A model generated the notes under the pieces. The model did not search any database. It was not told the DNA's origin and was given only the letters and a program-made list of their open reading frames with translations. 64,000 nucleotides of DNA from Sphingopyxis panaciterrae (GTDB taxonomy: Bacteria; Pseudomonadota; Alphaproteobacteria; Sphingomonadales; Sphingomonadaceae): positions 124,001 to 188,000 of the forward strand of contig NZ_JAASQN010000002.1 of NCBI RefSeq assembly GCF_011762125.1, written 5' to 3'. This document shows positions 48,471-57,504 of the stretch, in pieces. The number at the start of each line of letters is the position of its first letter. Within the stretch, counting starts at the first letter, position 1. The translations under genes and the position numbers were made by a program.

Positions 48471-49262
48471 TCAGGCCATGCCTTTTGCCAGATCGCCGCG
48501 CGAGGCATCGCCGATCTGGCTGCCGCCGTCGCAGTCAAGGATCGTGCCGGTGATATAGCCCGCCGCGGGCGAGCAGAGGAACACCGCCGATTCGGCGACC
48601 TCTTCGACTTCGCCCCAGCGCTTCATCGCGATCCGGTCATAATGCGCCTGCCGCGTTGCCGCATCGGGGGCGAGCCGCGCCATCCCCTCGGTCCCGGCGA
48701 TCGGCCCGGGCGAGATACCGTTTACCCGCACCTCGGGGCCCCACTCGAGCGCGAGAACCCGGATCAGCTGGTTGATGCCCGCTTTCGCTGCGCAGGCATG
48801 CGCCTGCAACGCCGACGCATTGACCGCCTGCCCCGCGGTGATCGCGATCAGCGACGCGCCCGGCCGGACCAGCAGGTCGTGGCAGCCGCGAAACACGTTG
48901 AACGTGCCGTTGAGATCGATGTCGACGACGGTGCGAAACGCATTCGCCGACATGCCGAGTACCGGCGCCAGAAAATTGCCCGCCGCGCCCGAAATGACGA
49001 TGTCCATCGGGCCCAGCTTGTCGGCCACCGTTTCCATCACCCCGCGAATCGCGGCATAGTCGCGCACGTCGCCCGACAGGCCGATCGCGTCATGACCGAT
49101 CTCGGCGGCGGCGCGCTGCGCCTTGTCGGGGTCGCGGCCCGCAACCGCGACCTTCGCCCCCAGTTCGGCAAAGCGCTTCGCAATGCCCAGGTTGATGCCG
49201 CTCGTGCCCCCGGCGACGAATGCCGTCTTGCCGGCCAGCAGATTGTCGCGGAACGTGCTCAT
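48471..49262 (-). CDS. SDR oxidoreductase, 2,4-dienoyl-CoA reductase-like
   Basis: 263-residue short-chain dehydrogenase. The nucleotide motif is VAGGTSGINLGIAKRF and NAG-like SGAAGNF follows. The usual YxxxK is replaced by a HACAAKAG stretch without the tyrosine, and the SPGPIAGTEGMARL segment follows. Both features match the peroxisomal-type 2,4-dienoyl-CoA reductases, which reduce unsaturated fatty acyl-CoA with NADPH and do not use the classic tyrosine. The divergent alpha/beta hydrolase shares its promoter gap. Confidence 0.85.
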   Translation of the reverse strand: MSTFRDNLLAGKTAFVAGGTSGINLGIAKRFAELGAKVAVAGRDPDKAQRAAAEIGHDAIGLSGDVRDYAAIRGVMETVADKLGPMDIVISGAAGNFLAPVLGMSANAFRTVVDIDLNGTFNVFRGCHDLLVRPGASLIAITAGQAVNASALQAHACAAKAGINQLIRVLALEWGPEVRVNGISPGPIAGTEGMARLAPDAATRQAHYDRIAMKRWGEVEEVAESAVFLCSPAAGYITGTILDCDGGSQIGDASRGDLAKGMA

Positions 49263-49368
49263 GGATTTCTTCTCCCCGATGCGGCGATCCGTCGGCGCCG
49301 CGCATGCGGGGTTGACGGGAGTGAATCAGTCGCCTTTTGAAACTCGACAAGACAGCAAGGATGAAACG

Positions 49369-50235
49369 ATGGCAAGCGGCCCCACCTCGAACAGCTTTAT
49401 CTCGCAGCGGCTGAAGCTCCATTATGCCGACTGGGGGAATCTGGACGCCCCGCCGCTTTTGCTCGTCCACGGCGGCCGCGACCATTGCCGCAGCTGGGAT
49501 TGGGTCGCTGAACGGCTGGCGGATCGCTACCATGTCATCGCCCCCGATCTTCGCGGCCACGGCGACAGCGCCTGGTCGCCCGACGGCAATTATGAAATGG
49601 GCGCCTTCGTCTATGACCTGGCGCAGCTGATCCATCAACTCGACCTCGCACCGGTGACGATCGTCGCCCATTCGATGGGCGGCAATATTTCGACGCGTTA
49701 TACGGGGCTCTATCCCGGCAATGTGAAAAAGCTGGTGTCGATCGAAGGGCTCGGCCCCTCCCCCGCGGTGCAGCAAGAGCGTGCAAAGACCCCGTTCGAC
49801 GAACGCATGCGGCAATGGATCGCCGACAAACGGCAGGCGGCGGGCCGCTCGCCGAAGCGCTACGCCACGCTCGACGAAGCGCTGGCGCGGATGATGAGCG
49901 AGAACAGCTATCTGACCGAGGCGCAGGCACGTCACCTGACCATCCACGGCGCTAGCCGCAACGAGGACGGCAGCTGGAGCTGGAAGTTCGACAATTATCT
50001 CAACATCTGGACGATCTTCGATATGCCACAGGACGAACTGCACCGGCTGTGGTCGAACATCAGTTGCCCGACCCTGCTCCTCTACGGCGCCGACAGCTGG
50101 GCGTCGAACCCCGACAAGGACGGGCGCATGGCGCATTTCGGCACCGCCAAGGTGATCGAGTTCGAAAATGCCGGGCACTGGCTGCATCACGACCAGTTCG
50201 ACCGGTTCATGTCCACGCTAGACGAATTCCTCTAA
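49369..50235 (+). CDS. Alpha/beta hydrolase
   Basis: 288-residue hydrolase with the fold's signatures: oxyanion HGG in LLVHGGRDHCRSWDWV, DLRGHGDS, nucleophile serine in VAHSMGGN, acid in LYGADSW, and histidine in ENAGHWLHHDQ. Homologues of this type include epoxide hydrolases and dehalogenases, but the substrate cannot be told. The ATG at 49369 is chosen; longer frames run into the SDR gene. Confidence 0.9.
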   Translation: MASGPTSNSFISQRLKLHYADWGNLDAPPLLLVHGGRDHCRSWDWVAERLADRYHVIAPDLRGHGDSAWSPDGNYEMGAFVYDLAQLIHQLDLAPVTIVAHSMGGNISTRYTGLYPGNVKKLVSIEGLGPSPAVQQERAKTPFDERMRQWIADKRQAAGRSPKRYATLDEALARMMSENSYLTEAQARHLTIHGASRNEDGSWSWKFDNYLNIWTIFDMPQDELHRLWSNISCPTLLLYGADSWASNPDKDGRMAHFGTAKVIEFENAGHWLHHDQFDRFMSTLDEFL

Positions 50236-50282
50236 AAGCCCGTCGGTTGCGCGGGACCTTCACGCGCGTCGAGACGGCAGCG

Positions 50283-51011
50283 ATGGCCTATACGGGGCAG
50301 ATTTCAGTGCGACAGCGAATGGCGGCGGGCAGCGGCGCGCTGCTTGCCGTGGCCGCGATCGGCCTGGGTTTCGCCGCCGGGCTCGATCTCGACGTCGTTC
50401 GCAAGGCCGGCGAGACGATCTCCGCGATCGCGATTCCGGCGCCTGAGCCGCCGCGCGTCGAACCGGTGCCGCAAAAGGTCGCCGCTGAAACGCAGAGCGG
50501 CAAGGCCTCCGCTGCAAACCGCCATGCCAAGGCCGCCGCCATCGTCGCGCCGAAACCGGTAATCCCGCCGCCGGTGTCGCCGCCGATCGCGACGGCGACA
50601 AGGAGCGGCACCGGAAACGACGCTTCGGCAGGCGCCGCGCCGAACCCCGGCCCGGGATCGGGCGCCGGCGGGCAAGGTGACGGCACGGGCGCGGGCGGCA
50701 CGGGGAGCGGAACCGGCGGCGGCACCAGGCCGGTCTGGCGCAGCGGCACGATCCGCGACCGCGATTATCCGAAATCGGCCAGCCGCGCGAAAACGGGCGG
50801 CGAGGTCGAGACGCGCTTCACCATCCTCCCGACCGGACGCGTATCGGGATGCCGCGTCACCCGGTCGAGCGGCGACGCATCGCTCGATGCGACGACGTGC
50901 CGCCTGATCGAAGACCGCTTTCGCTTCAAACCCGCCACCAACGGCGCCGGCGATCCAGTCGCCAGCCTGTATGGCTGGCGGCAAAGCTGGTGGCTCGAAA
51001 CGCGACGCTGA
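50283..51011 (+). CDS. TonB-family protein (energy transducer)
   Basis: 242 residues: a membrane anchor (about 13-33), a proline/alanine-rich stretch (about 52-115), a Gly-rich linker (about 120-150, GSGAGGQGDGTGAGGTGSGT) and a TonB C-terminal domain (about 155-235, VETRFTILPTGRVSGCRVTRS). TonB transfers proton-motive energy from ExbB/ExbD to outer-membrane receptors. It precedes a siderophore receptor, which makes it a likely dedicated TonB. No exbB or exbD is nearby. Confidence 0.85.
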   Translation: MAYTGQISVRQRMAAGSGALLAVAAIGLGFAAGLDLDVVRKAGETISAIAIPAPEPPRVEPVPQKVAAETQSGKASAANRHAKAAAIVAPKPVIPPPVSPPIATATRSGTGNDASAGAAPNPGPGSGAGGQGDGTGAGGTGSGTGGGTRPVWRSGTIRDRDYPKSASRAKTGGEVETRFTILPTGRVSGCRVTRSSGDASLDATTCRLIEDRFRFKPATNGAGDPVASLYGWRQSWWLETRR

Positions 51012-51074
51012 GCCTGCCTTCCCCTACGTCCGCTTATATCTGCGGCTGGCAATGCGGCAAATTGCGACAATATC

Positions 51075-51119
51075 GCGAACGATTATCAATATCTGTTGAC
51101 AGTGAGAACGACTCTCAAT
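51075..51119 (+). promoter_or_regulatory. Fur-like box and -35 element upstream of the siderophore receptor
   Basis: TGAGAACGACTCTCA at 51103-51117 is a 7-1-7 inverted repeat like the Fur core TGATAATNATTATCA. A second partial site (GAACGATTATCAAT) lies at 51077-51090, and TTGACA at 51096-51101 is a good -35. The overlap fits iron repression of the receptor gene that begins at 51157. Confidence 0.7.
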
Positions 51120-51156
51120 AGCGGCCTGCCCGTCCATAACAAAGGGGGTAACAGCC

Positions 51157-53568
51157 GTGAAAAATACGACGTCCGCCACATTCCTGGCGCTCTCCTGCGT
51201 CGGCAGCCTGATGAGCACGACCGCGCTGGCGGCCAATCTCGATGCCGAAACGTCGACCGATCAGCAAAGCGAACGCGAACGCCGCGAGGAGCGCGAGCAG
51301 ATCGTCGTCACCGGGGACCATTATCAGACGCAGCAGGAATCGCCGAAATCGACGCGTTCGGTACGCGACACGCCGCAGACGGTCACCGTCATCACCGGCG
51401 AGACGATCGAGCAGCAGAACCTCCTTACCCTCCGCGACATGCTGTCGACGGTGCCCGGTATCACCTTCGGCGCCGCCGAAGGCGGTTCGCCCCCGGCCGA
51501 CTCGATCAACTTCCGCGGCTATTCGGCGGGCAGCGACATCACGCAGGACGGCGTCCGCGACAGCGCGGCCTACAGCCGCTCCGACTCGTTCAACCTCGAA
51601 CAGCTTGAAATCGTCAACGGCGCCAACTCGGTACAGAGCGGCGCCGGTTCGGTCGGCGGTTCGATCAACATCGTCACCAAGCGCCCGCTCGACGACACCC
51701 GCGTCATCGTGACCGGCGGCGTCGGCACCGACGATTATTACCGCGGCACCGTCGACGCCAATGTCCGTGTCAACGACCTGATCGCGGTCCGCCTCAACGC
51801 GATGGCGCACAAGAATGACGTTCCCGGCCGCGACGTCGAAAATTACGAGCGCTGGGGCGTTGCGCCGTCGATCAGCATCGGCATGTCGGGCCCAACCAAG
51901 CTGACGCTGCAATATCTGCACCAGGAAGACGACAATATCCCGCAATATGGCGTGCCCTATTATAACGGCATCATTCCGGGCGCCCACCGCAGCGACTATT
52001 TCGGCTATCGCAACGTCGATACGCAGGAGATCACGGTCGATCAGGCAACGGCGATCTTCGAGCATGAACTCAGCGACAACTGGTCGGTCCGCAACCTCGC
52101 GCGCTGGCAGCAGGTCAGCCAGTTGACCATCGTCGGCCCGCCGCAGGGCACCTATTGCCTCGCGAGCGGCGTGACGCCGACCGGCGGCGCCTGCACCGTC
52201 GATCTCGATACGCGCACCGGCCCTGGCCAAGTCTACAACATCACGATTCCGGCCGGCTATTATTACATCACCGGTCCGCGCGGCACCTATCGCGACAGCA
52301 AGAACGAACTGATGTACGATCAGATCGATTTCCGCGGCGTATTCAACACCGGTGCGATCGAACATACGATGGTTATCGGCGCGTCGGCGATGTGGGAAAA
52401 ATATTCGCTGAACAGCGGCAGCGCCTATCGCAACGCCGACGGCAGCAATCCCTTTGCCTTCAACCCCGCCGCGCCCGATCCGACGGCGCATTTCCCTTAT
52501 GTCAACATCGCCAATCCCAACGAGATCGTGATCGGCCCCAACCTGCCGGGTGCGACCTATGGCAGCAACGTCTACACCGGCCCCGTCAATCTGACCCAGA
52601 CCGGCCGCCAGATCGGCGAAGTGAACAACTATGCCGTCTACCTGTTCGACGCGATGAAGCTCGGCAAGTTCGAACTCAACGGCGGTGTCCGCTATGAAAA
52701 GAGCAGCGGGTCGAACCGCAACGGTCTCGGCACCGTGATTCCGACCGAATATAGCGACAACCTCTTCTCCTACCGCATCGGTGCCGTTTACAAGCCGATC
52801 GAGGCCGTCACCCTCTACGCCGCCTTCGGCAACTCGAAGACGCCGTCGCAATCGTCGGTGAACGGCGCCTGCTCGGACGCGGTGGCCAACGGCAATTGCA
52901 ACGTCAAACCCGAAGGCGCCAAAAATTACGAGATCGGCGTCAAGGCCGAGGTCGCGGGCGGCAAACTGCTGCTGAGCGCCGCCGCTTTCCGCAACGAGCG
53001 CGACAGCTACCGCGTCAATTCGGGCGATCCGCTGCTTCCCGACCAGGTCCTCGAAGGTCATTCGCGCGTCGATGGCCTTGCGTTGAGCGCGGTCGGGCAA
53101 ATCCTGCCCGGCTGGTCGGTTACCGCCAACTACACCTATCTGAAGAGCAAGGTGATCCAGTCGGTGTCCGATTTCTGCCTCGCCAATCCGGGCCAGGGCA
53201 GCTGCACGAACTCACCCGCGTTTCCCGACGTGGTCGCGGGTGCGCTGTTGCAGAACACGCCGAAGCATTCGGGCAGCCTCTTCACCACCTACGAACTGCC
53301 GTTCGGCCTGAAGGTCGGTTATGGTGTGACCTATCAGGGCAAGTTCGCGTTCAACCTGCCGACGGCGACCGTCCCGGCGATCAGCTATTCCGACGATTAT
53401 TGGGTTCACAACGCCTATCTGGCCTATGATTTCAACGATCGCATTTCGGCGCAGCTCAACGTGAAGAATTTCACCGACAAGCTCTACTACACCCGCATCC
53501 GCAACAATGGCTGGGCAACCCCCGGCGATGCGCGGTCGGCGGTGCTGACGCTCTCCGTCGGCTTCTGA
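51157..53568 (+). CDS. TonB-dependent siderophore receptor (Fiu/PiuA-like)
   Basis: 803-residue outer-membrane receptor starting with GTG, with AAGGGGG eight bases upstream. Signal peptide to about residue 27; TonB box region EREQIVVTGD near residue 50; plug domain with DTPQTVTVITGETIEQQNL and FRGYSAGSDITQDGVRD; 22-strand barrel ending with the terminal phenylalanine (TLSVGF). The VPGRDVENYERWGVAPSISIG stretch resembles catecholate receptors Fiu/PiuA. A PiuC-type gene follows, as in the piuA-piuC pairs of other bacteria. Confidence 0.95.
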   Translation: MKNTTSATFLALSCVGSLMSTTALAANLDAETSTDQQSERERREEREQIVVTGDHYQTQQESPKSTRSVRDTPQTVTVITGETIEQQNLLTLRDMLSTVPGITFGAAEGGSPPADSINFRGYSAGSDITQDGVRDSAAYSRSDSFNLEQLEIVNGANSVQSGAGSVGGSINIVTKRPLDDTRVIVTGGVGTDDYYRGTVDANVRVNDLIAVRLNAMAHKNDVPGRDVENYERWGVAPSISIGMSGPTKLTLQYLHQEDDNIPQYGVPYYNGIIPGAHRSDYFGYRNVDTQEITVDQATAIFEHELSDNWSVRNLARWQQVSQLTIVGPPQGTYCLASGVTPTGGACTVDLDTRTGPGQVYNITIPAGYYYITGPRGTYRDSKNELMYDQIDFRGVFNTGAIEHTMVIGASAMWEKYSLNSGSAYRNADGSNPFAFNPAAPDPTAHFPYVNIANPNEIVIGPNLPGATYGSNVYTGPVNLTQTGRQIGEVNNYAVYLFDAMKLGKFELNGGVRYEKSSGSNRNGLGTVIPTEYSDNLFSYRIGAVYKPIEAVTLYAAFGNSKTPSQSSVNGACSDAVANGNCNVKPEGAKNYEIGVKAEVAGGKLLLSAAAFRNERDSYRVNSGDPLLPDQVLEGHSRVDGLALSAVGQILPGWSVTANYTYLKSKVIQSVSDFCLANPGQGSCTNSPAFPDVVAGALLQNTPKHSGSLFTTYELPFGLKVGYGVTYQGKFAFNLPTATVPAISYSDDYWVHNAYLAYDFNDRISAQLNVKNFTDKLYYTRIRNNGWATPGDARSAVLTLSVGF

Positions 53569-53666
53569 CCTACGGTGGCGGGGGCGGTTCGATACCGCTC
53601 CCGCCATTGATCCGCACCCCAACCTATGGCAGCGCGAAGCGGTAGTGCCGAAGGGACATCCCGCCC

Positions 53667-54350
53667 ATGCTGATCGCCATTCCCGACCTTCTGTCCGCGG
53701 ACGAATTGTCCGACGTCCGGATGATCATCGACGCTGCCGGCTGGATCGACGGCAATGCGACATCGGGACCGCAATCGGCGCTCGCCAAACGCAACGAACA
53801 ATTGCCCGAAGATAGCGACGCCTCCAAACAGGCCGGGCGCCTCATTCTCGAAGCGCTGGGCCGCTCGCCGCTGTTCGTCGCATCGTCGCTCCCGCTCAAA
53901 ATCTACCCGCCGCTGTTCAACAGCTATGGCGAGGGACAGGAGTTCGATACCCACGTCGACAACGCGATCCGCATCAAGCGCGGCGTCGATTTTCGTATCC
54001 GCAGCGACCTGTCGGTCACCGTCTTTCTCGAAGCGCCCGAAAATTACGACGGCGGCGACTTGCTGATCGAGGATCATTATGGCGTGCAGCGGGTCAAGCT
54101 TCCCGCCGGCCATGCCGTGGTCTACCCCTCGTCAAGCCTGCACCGCGTGACCCCGATCACCCGCGGGCGCCGCGTCGCCTCCTTCTTCTGGCTGCAATCG
54201 ATGATCCGCGATGCCGAGGCGCGGCGCACCCTGTTCGACCTCGACCGCGCTATCCAGCGGCTGACCGGCGATCTTGGCGGCAAGGACCGTTCGGTGATCG
54301 AACTCACCGGCGTCTATCACAACCTATTGCGGCGCTGGGCAGACAGCTAA
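53667..54350 (+). CDS. piuC: Fe(II)/2-oxoglutarate-dependent PKHD-type hydroxylase (PiuC-like)
   Basis: 227-residue dioxygenase. The iron-binding HxD...H triad is visible in [11 protein letters not shown] and SSLHRVTPI, with the 2-oxoglutarate-binding arginine in [12 protein letters not shown]. This family (PiuC/YbiX) is usually encoded beside an iron-regulated TonB receptor and is Fur-regulated; its substrate is not known. It lies 98 bases after the receptor on the same strand, likely one transcript. Confidence 0.92.
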   Translation: MLIAIPDLLSADELSDVRMIIDAAGWIDGNATSGPQSALAKRNEQLPEDSDASKQAGRLILEALGRSPLFVASSLPLKIYPPLFNSYGEGQEFDTHVDNAIRIKRGVDFRIRSDLSVTVFLEAPENYDGGDLLIEDHYGVQRVKLPAGHAVVYPSSSLHRVTPITRGRRVASFFWLQSMIRDAEARRTLFDLDRAIQRLTGDLGGKDRSVIELTGVYHNLLRRWADS

Positions 54351-55297
54351 GCCAGCATCTCACGCCACGCGCGCGACAGATATTCGGCGTCGCCCGCCAG
54401 CACGCACGCGGCGAGGTCCCGCTCGTCGGCCAGCGCAATGGCGGCTTCCGGCCCCGGCACGGTCAGCGCGGTCGCCCAGCCGTCCGCCATCATGCAACTG
54501 CGGTGCACCACCGTCACCGACGACACGTCATGCGCGATCGGCCGCCGCGTGCGCGGATCGAAGCTGTGCGAATAATATCGGCCGCCGTCCGCAAATCCGC
54601 GGCGATAATTGCCCGACGTCGCGACGGAGAGGTCGTGAAGCGCGATGCGATAGGGTGCCACCGGCGATGCGGGCGGCAGCTCCAGGTCGACCCACCATGG
54701 CTGCCCGTCGGGGCGGATCCCCTCCCCGCGCAATTCGCCGCCGACCTCGATCAGAAAATGGCGGACACCGGCGGCGAGCAGCCATTCGGCGGCCAGGTCG
54801 ACGCCATAGCCCTTGGCGATCCCCGACAGGTCGAGCGCCGCGCCGTCACCGCGCCGGATACGCCCGGTCGAAGCATCAAAATCGATTCCGCCGGCAGCGG
54901 GAGGAGCCGCCGGTTCGCCCGGCACCCGATCGACCGGCCCCGCGCTGCCAAAGCCCCAGCACTCGGTCAGCGCGCCGAGGCCCGGATCGAAAGCGCCGCC
55001 GCTCGCCTCGGCGATATCCAGCGCCGCCCCGACCACCTGCGCCAACCCGGCAGGAATGGTATGCCACGCCCCCGCAGCCGCGCGATTGAAGCGCGACAGG
55101 TCCGATGCCGGCTCCCACTGGCTCATCTGCGCGACGACCGTGTCGAGCGCCTCCTGAACGCCCTCAGCCACCCCCGCGGGCGGCGCCACCGCCTGCAGCG
55201 ACCAGCTCGTCCCCATACTCTCACCGGCACAGGTCAGGATATTCGCCCCCGGATCGCGCCCGGCGAAAGCCGCCGGCGTCAGCGCCCGGGGGATCAA
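54347..55297 (-). CDS. apbE: FAD:protein FMN transferase (ApbE)
   Basis: 316 residues from a TTG start at 55297 (CTG at 55312 is also possible; no ATG or GTG fits). ApbE attaches FMN by a phosphoester bond to a Thr/Ser of a periplasmic target. Motifs: [36 protein letters not shown] and [10 protein letters not shown]. No obvious signal peptide remains with this start, so export is unclear. It is the last gene of a four-gene operon with its probable target and partners. The end overlaps piuC's stop region (convergent). Confidence 0.9.
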   Translation of the reverse strand: MIPRALTPAAFAGRDPGANILTCAGESMGTSWSLQAVAPPAGVAEGVQEALDTVVAQMSQWEPASDLSRFNRAAAGAWHTIPAGLAQVVGAALDIAEASGGAFDPGLGALTECWGFGSAGPVDRVPGEPAAPPAAGGIDFDASTGRIRRGDGAALDLSGIAKGYGVDLAAEWLLAAGVRHFLIEVGGELRGEGIRPDGQPWWVDLELPPASPVAPYRIALHDLSVATSGNYRRGFADGGRYYSHSFDPRTRRPIAHDVSSVTVVHRSCMMADGWATALTVPGPEAAIALADERDLAACVLAGDAEYLSRAWREMLA

Positions 55298-55308
55298 TAT
55301 GCGGTCGG

Positions 55309-56154
55309 TCAGGGCGCCATCACTTCCAGCGTCGTGACATAGCTCGCGCGGCGCTGCGGCGCTGCGGGGGCGGCTTCGGGCGCGCCCTCGCCTTCGGGCC
55401 GCTCGCTCCGCGGGGTCGTGACGTTGACCCAATACATGCCGGCTTCGGGCCAGGTCACCTCGACCTTGCCCTCGGCATCGGTCTTGAGGTCGATCTGGCC
55501 AAGCTGATCGCGATAGCGGATCCCGCCGGGAATGATCGTCACCGGGAGGCCCGCAGTCGGTTTGCCGTCGAGCAGGAACTGGAACGTCGCCGCCTCCCCC
55601 GAAATCAGGTCGTTGGGATGGGTGACCGGAACCAGCTCGATCCCCTTGCCCGTCGGCTTGAACAGCGTCGTCGTCGGCTCACCGACGGTCACGAAAATCT
55701 CGTTGCGATTATTCGATTCGGCCGTTTGCACGTTCGTCGCGCCGGCGGGAATCTTTTCCGCGAGATTGGCGGTCGTCGTCCCGCGCGGCAGGCGTTCGGT
55801 CTTGCCGTTCAGATCATAGCTGCCCATCAAGCCGTCGGACACCGACGCGATGCGCCACGTGCCCTTCTGCGTCAGATGCACGTCGAAGGTGCTGCGATAC
55901 CGGCCGGTCGCCTTATTCTCGATCGCCGCTTCGGTGCCGTCGGGCGCCCAGGCCTTCAGCGCGTCGAGCCGCATCGGCTGATGCTCGAAATAGAACAGGT
56001 CGTTCGACACCGCGGCATCGACCGTCACCCACACATCGTCGCCCGACAGCACGGTCGACGACGGCATCATCCACTGGCGATGCGCGCTCGCCGGAACCGC
56101 GGCGAGCGCCACCAACGCAGCAGTCGCCGCGAAACCCCAAAATCGCTTGTTCAT
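55309..56154 (-). CDS. DUF4198 domain exported protein
   Basis: 281 residues from MNKRFWG at 56154. A signal peptide ends at PASAH, and the mature protein starts HRQWMMPS, a His-first motif common in periplasmic metal-binding DUF4198/NikM-like proteins. Beta-rich domains follow, the last like a carboxypeptidase-regulatory fold (DLKTDAEGKVEVTWPEAGMYWV, read in parts). Family members occur next to TonB receptors and in ApbE clusters. Its role here is probably periplasmic iron handling or support of the flavoprotein, which is inference. Confidence 0.86.
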   Translation of the reverse strand: MNKRFWGFAATAALVALAAVPASAHRQWMMPSSTVLSGDDVWVTVDAAVSNDLFYFEHQPMRLDALKAWAPDGTEAAIENKATGRYRSTFDVHLTQKGTWRIASVSDGLMGSYDLNGKTERLPRGTTTANLAEKIPAGATNVQTAESNNRNEIFVTVGEPTTTLFKPTGKGIELVPVTHPNDLISGEAATFQFLLDGKPTAGLPVTIIPGGIRYRDQLGQIDLKTDAEGKVEVTWPEAGMYWVNVTTPRSERPEGEGAPEAAPAAPQRRASYVTTLEVMAP

Positions 56155-56170
56155 TCCCTGTCCTTTCAGA

Positions 56171-56692
56171 TTAGCGGAAGGAGACCGAAACGGCCCCGAG
56201 TTCGCTTGCCCCCGCGGCGCGCCCGCCTGCACCGGCCTTGGCCGGCCAGGTAAAGGGAATGCGCAGCAATTCACGGCCGCCCACCTCACGCGCCGCCTCG
56301 ATCACCAGCGTGTACTGGCCGGGCGTCTGCACGCCGAGCTGCGCGCGCGTGAACGAGATTTTGTGCGTACCCGGCGCGCGCGTCGCGCCGGTGATCCCGT
56401 TGGCGGGAAAGCTCATCGTGCGTCCCGATGCGCGCCACCACTGGCGAACATCGCGCAGCCATTTGGTGCCCTCGTTCGCCTTCATGTCATGGTCGTACCA
56501 GACCGCGACGGTCTTCGCCTTGGCGCCCGCCTTCTCGACCCAAAAGGCCACATAGGGTTTGTGATATTCGGCGACCTTCAGCCGCGGGATCGCGACGGTA
56601 ACGTCCATCGTTCCCGGATCGGCGGCGAGTGCGGGCACGGCCAGCGTCGCGCCGGCACCAAAGGACAGGACGATACGATAGGGCAGTTGCAC
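56171..56692 (-). CDS. DUF2271 exported protein, candidate flavinylated electron carrier
   Basis: 173 residues, signal peptide to about residue 24 (ALAA), then a single beta-sandwich domain of the DUF2271 family. Residues 98-104 read NGITGAT, close to the ApbE target pattern D/N-x-x-[ST]-G-A-[ST] of known flavinylated proteins, with T104 as acceptor candidate. Conserved WYDHDMKANEGTKWLRDVRQW stretch (in parts WYDHDM and KWLRDVRQW) is typical of the family. It is flanked by PepSY and DUF4198 genes and an apbE in the same operon. Confidence 0.85.
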   Translation of the reverse strand: MQLPYRIVLSFGAGATLAVPALAADPGTMDVTVAIPRLKVAEYHKPYVAFWVEKAGAKAKTVAVWYDHDMKANEGTKWLRDVRQWWRASGRTMSFPANGITGATRAPGTHKISFTRAQLGVQTPGQYTLVIEAAREVGGRELLRIPFTWPAKAGAGGRAAGASELGAVSVSFR

Positions 56693-56704
56693 GGCGACAA
56701 TCTC

Positions 56705-57349
56705 CTAGTGGATGAAAATGATGGCGATCGCGGCGGGAATCGCAATCCCGGCCCCGACGAGCGGCCAGGTGCTCTTCCGCTTGGCGGAATGAAGTTGCAG
56801 CAGGAACAACCCGGTGATCGCAAAGACCAGGCAGGCGCCCGCGAAGATATCGATGAACAGGCTCCATTCACCGCCCGAATTGCGGCCCTTGTGGAGGTCG
56901 TTGAGATAGGAGATCCAGCCGCGGCTGGTGACCTCGCTTGTCACCGCGCCGCTCGCCCGGTCGATCGCCACCCACGCGTCGCCGCCGGGACGCGGCGCGG
57001 GCAGATACACCTCTTCGGCCGACCATTCCGCCTCCGCCGACGCCCGCACCGGGAAATGATCCTCGACCCATGCTGCCACGGGTTTCGGCAGCCCCGCCTT
57101 GCCGTCGGCGTGCCCTGCCGATGCCAGTTGACGCAGCAAGGCCGGCGGCAATTGCCCACCCTTCTCGGTCACGACGGGCGTTCCCTCGATGTCGGCGGCA
57201 TGATTGAGGGTGAAGCCGGTAATCGCGAACAGCAGCAAGCCGATCAGGCTGATGGCCGAACTCATCCAGTGCCACATATGGAGCTGTTTCAGCCAAAAGG
57301 CTTTCCGGCTCTTCTTGGTCGCCGGGCGCGAGGATGTGGGTGCGTGCAT
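56705..57349 (-). CDS. PepSY-associated transmembrane protein
   Basis: 214 residues. Membrane helices at about 25-48, 160-183 and 193-212, with a periplasmic PepSY-like domain between the first two. The order helix-PepSY-helix-helix matches the short PepSY_TM proteins of ferric-siderophore reductase systems. It is first in the operon PepSY-DUF2271-DUF4198-apbE and follows a Fur-like box, so iron control is likely. It would pass electrons from the inner membrane to the periplasmic flavoprotein; this is inferred from family context. Confidence 0.85.
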   Translation of the reverse strand: MHAPTSSRPATKKSRKAFWLKQLHMWHWMSSAISLIGLLLFAITGFTLNHAADIEGTPVVTEKGGQLPPALLRQLASAGHADGKAGLPKPVAAWVEDHFPVRASAEAEWSAEEVYLPAPRPGGDAWVAIDRASGAVTSEVTSRGWISYLNDLHKGRNSGGEWSLFIDIFAGACLVFAITGLFLLQLHSAKRKSTWPLVGAGIAIPAAIAIIFIH

Positions 57350-57386
57350 CGATGATTTCTGAACGGAAAGGATGACCGGCCATTAT

Positions 57387-57401
57387 CGAGAACGATTCTC
57401 A
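57387..57401 (-). promoter_or_regulatory. Fur-like box upstream of the PepSY-apbE operon
   Basis: CGAGAACGATTCTCA, on the minus strand TGAGAATCGTTCTCG, is a 7-1-7 inverted repeat of the Fur type, 38 bases before the PepSY start. TTGTAA and TAATGG with 17 bases between them overlap it as possible -35/-10 on the minus strand. Confidence 0.7.
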
Positions 57402-57504
57402 ATTACAATAATATTCGGGACATTTCCTTCGCGCACAGCCGATTCTTTCCCCTGGCGTCAGGACCCGTTAATTCCGCCGGGCGGATCATCATTGCCGCGT
57501 CGCG

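Noticed and set aside
48471-49262. Reading the SDR gene as a pseudogene because the catalytic tyrosine is absent
   Set aside because: The replacement and the following GPIAGTEG segment match the dienoyl-CoA reductase subgroup, which lacks that tyrosine normally.
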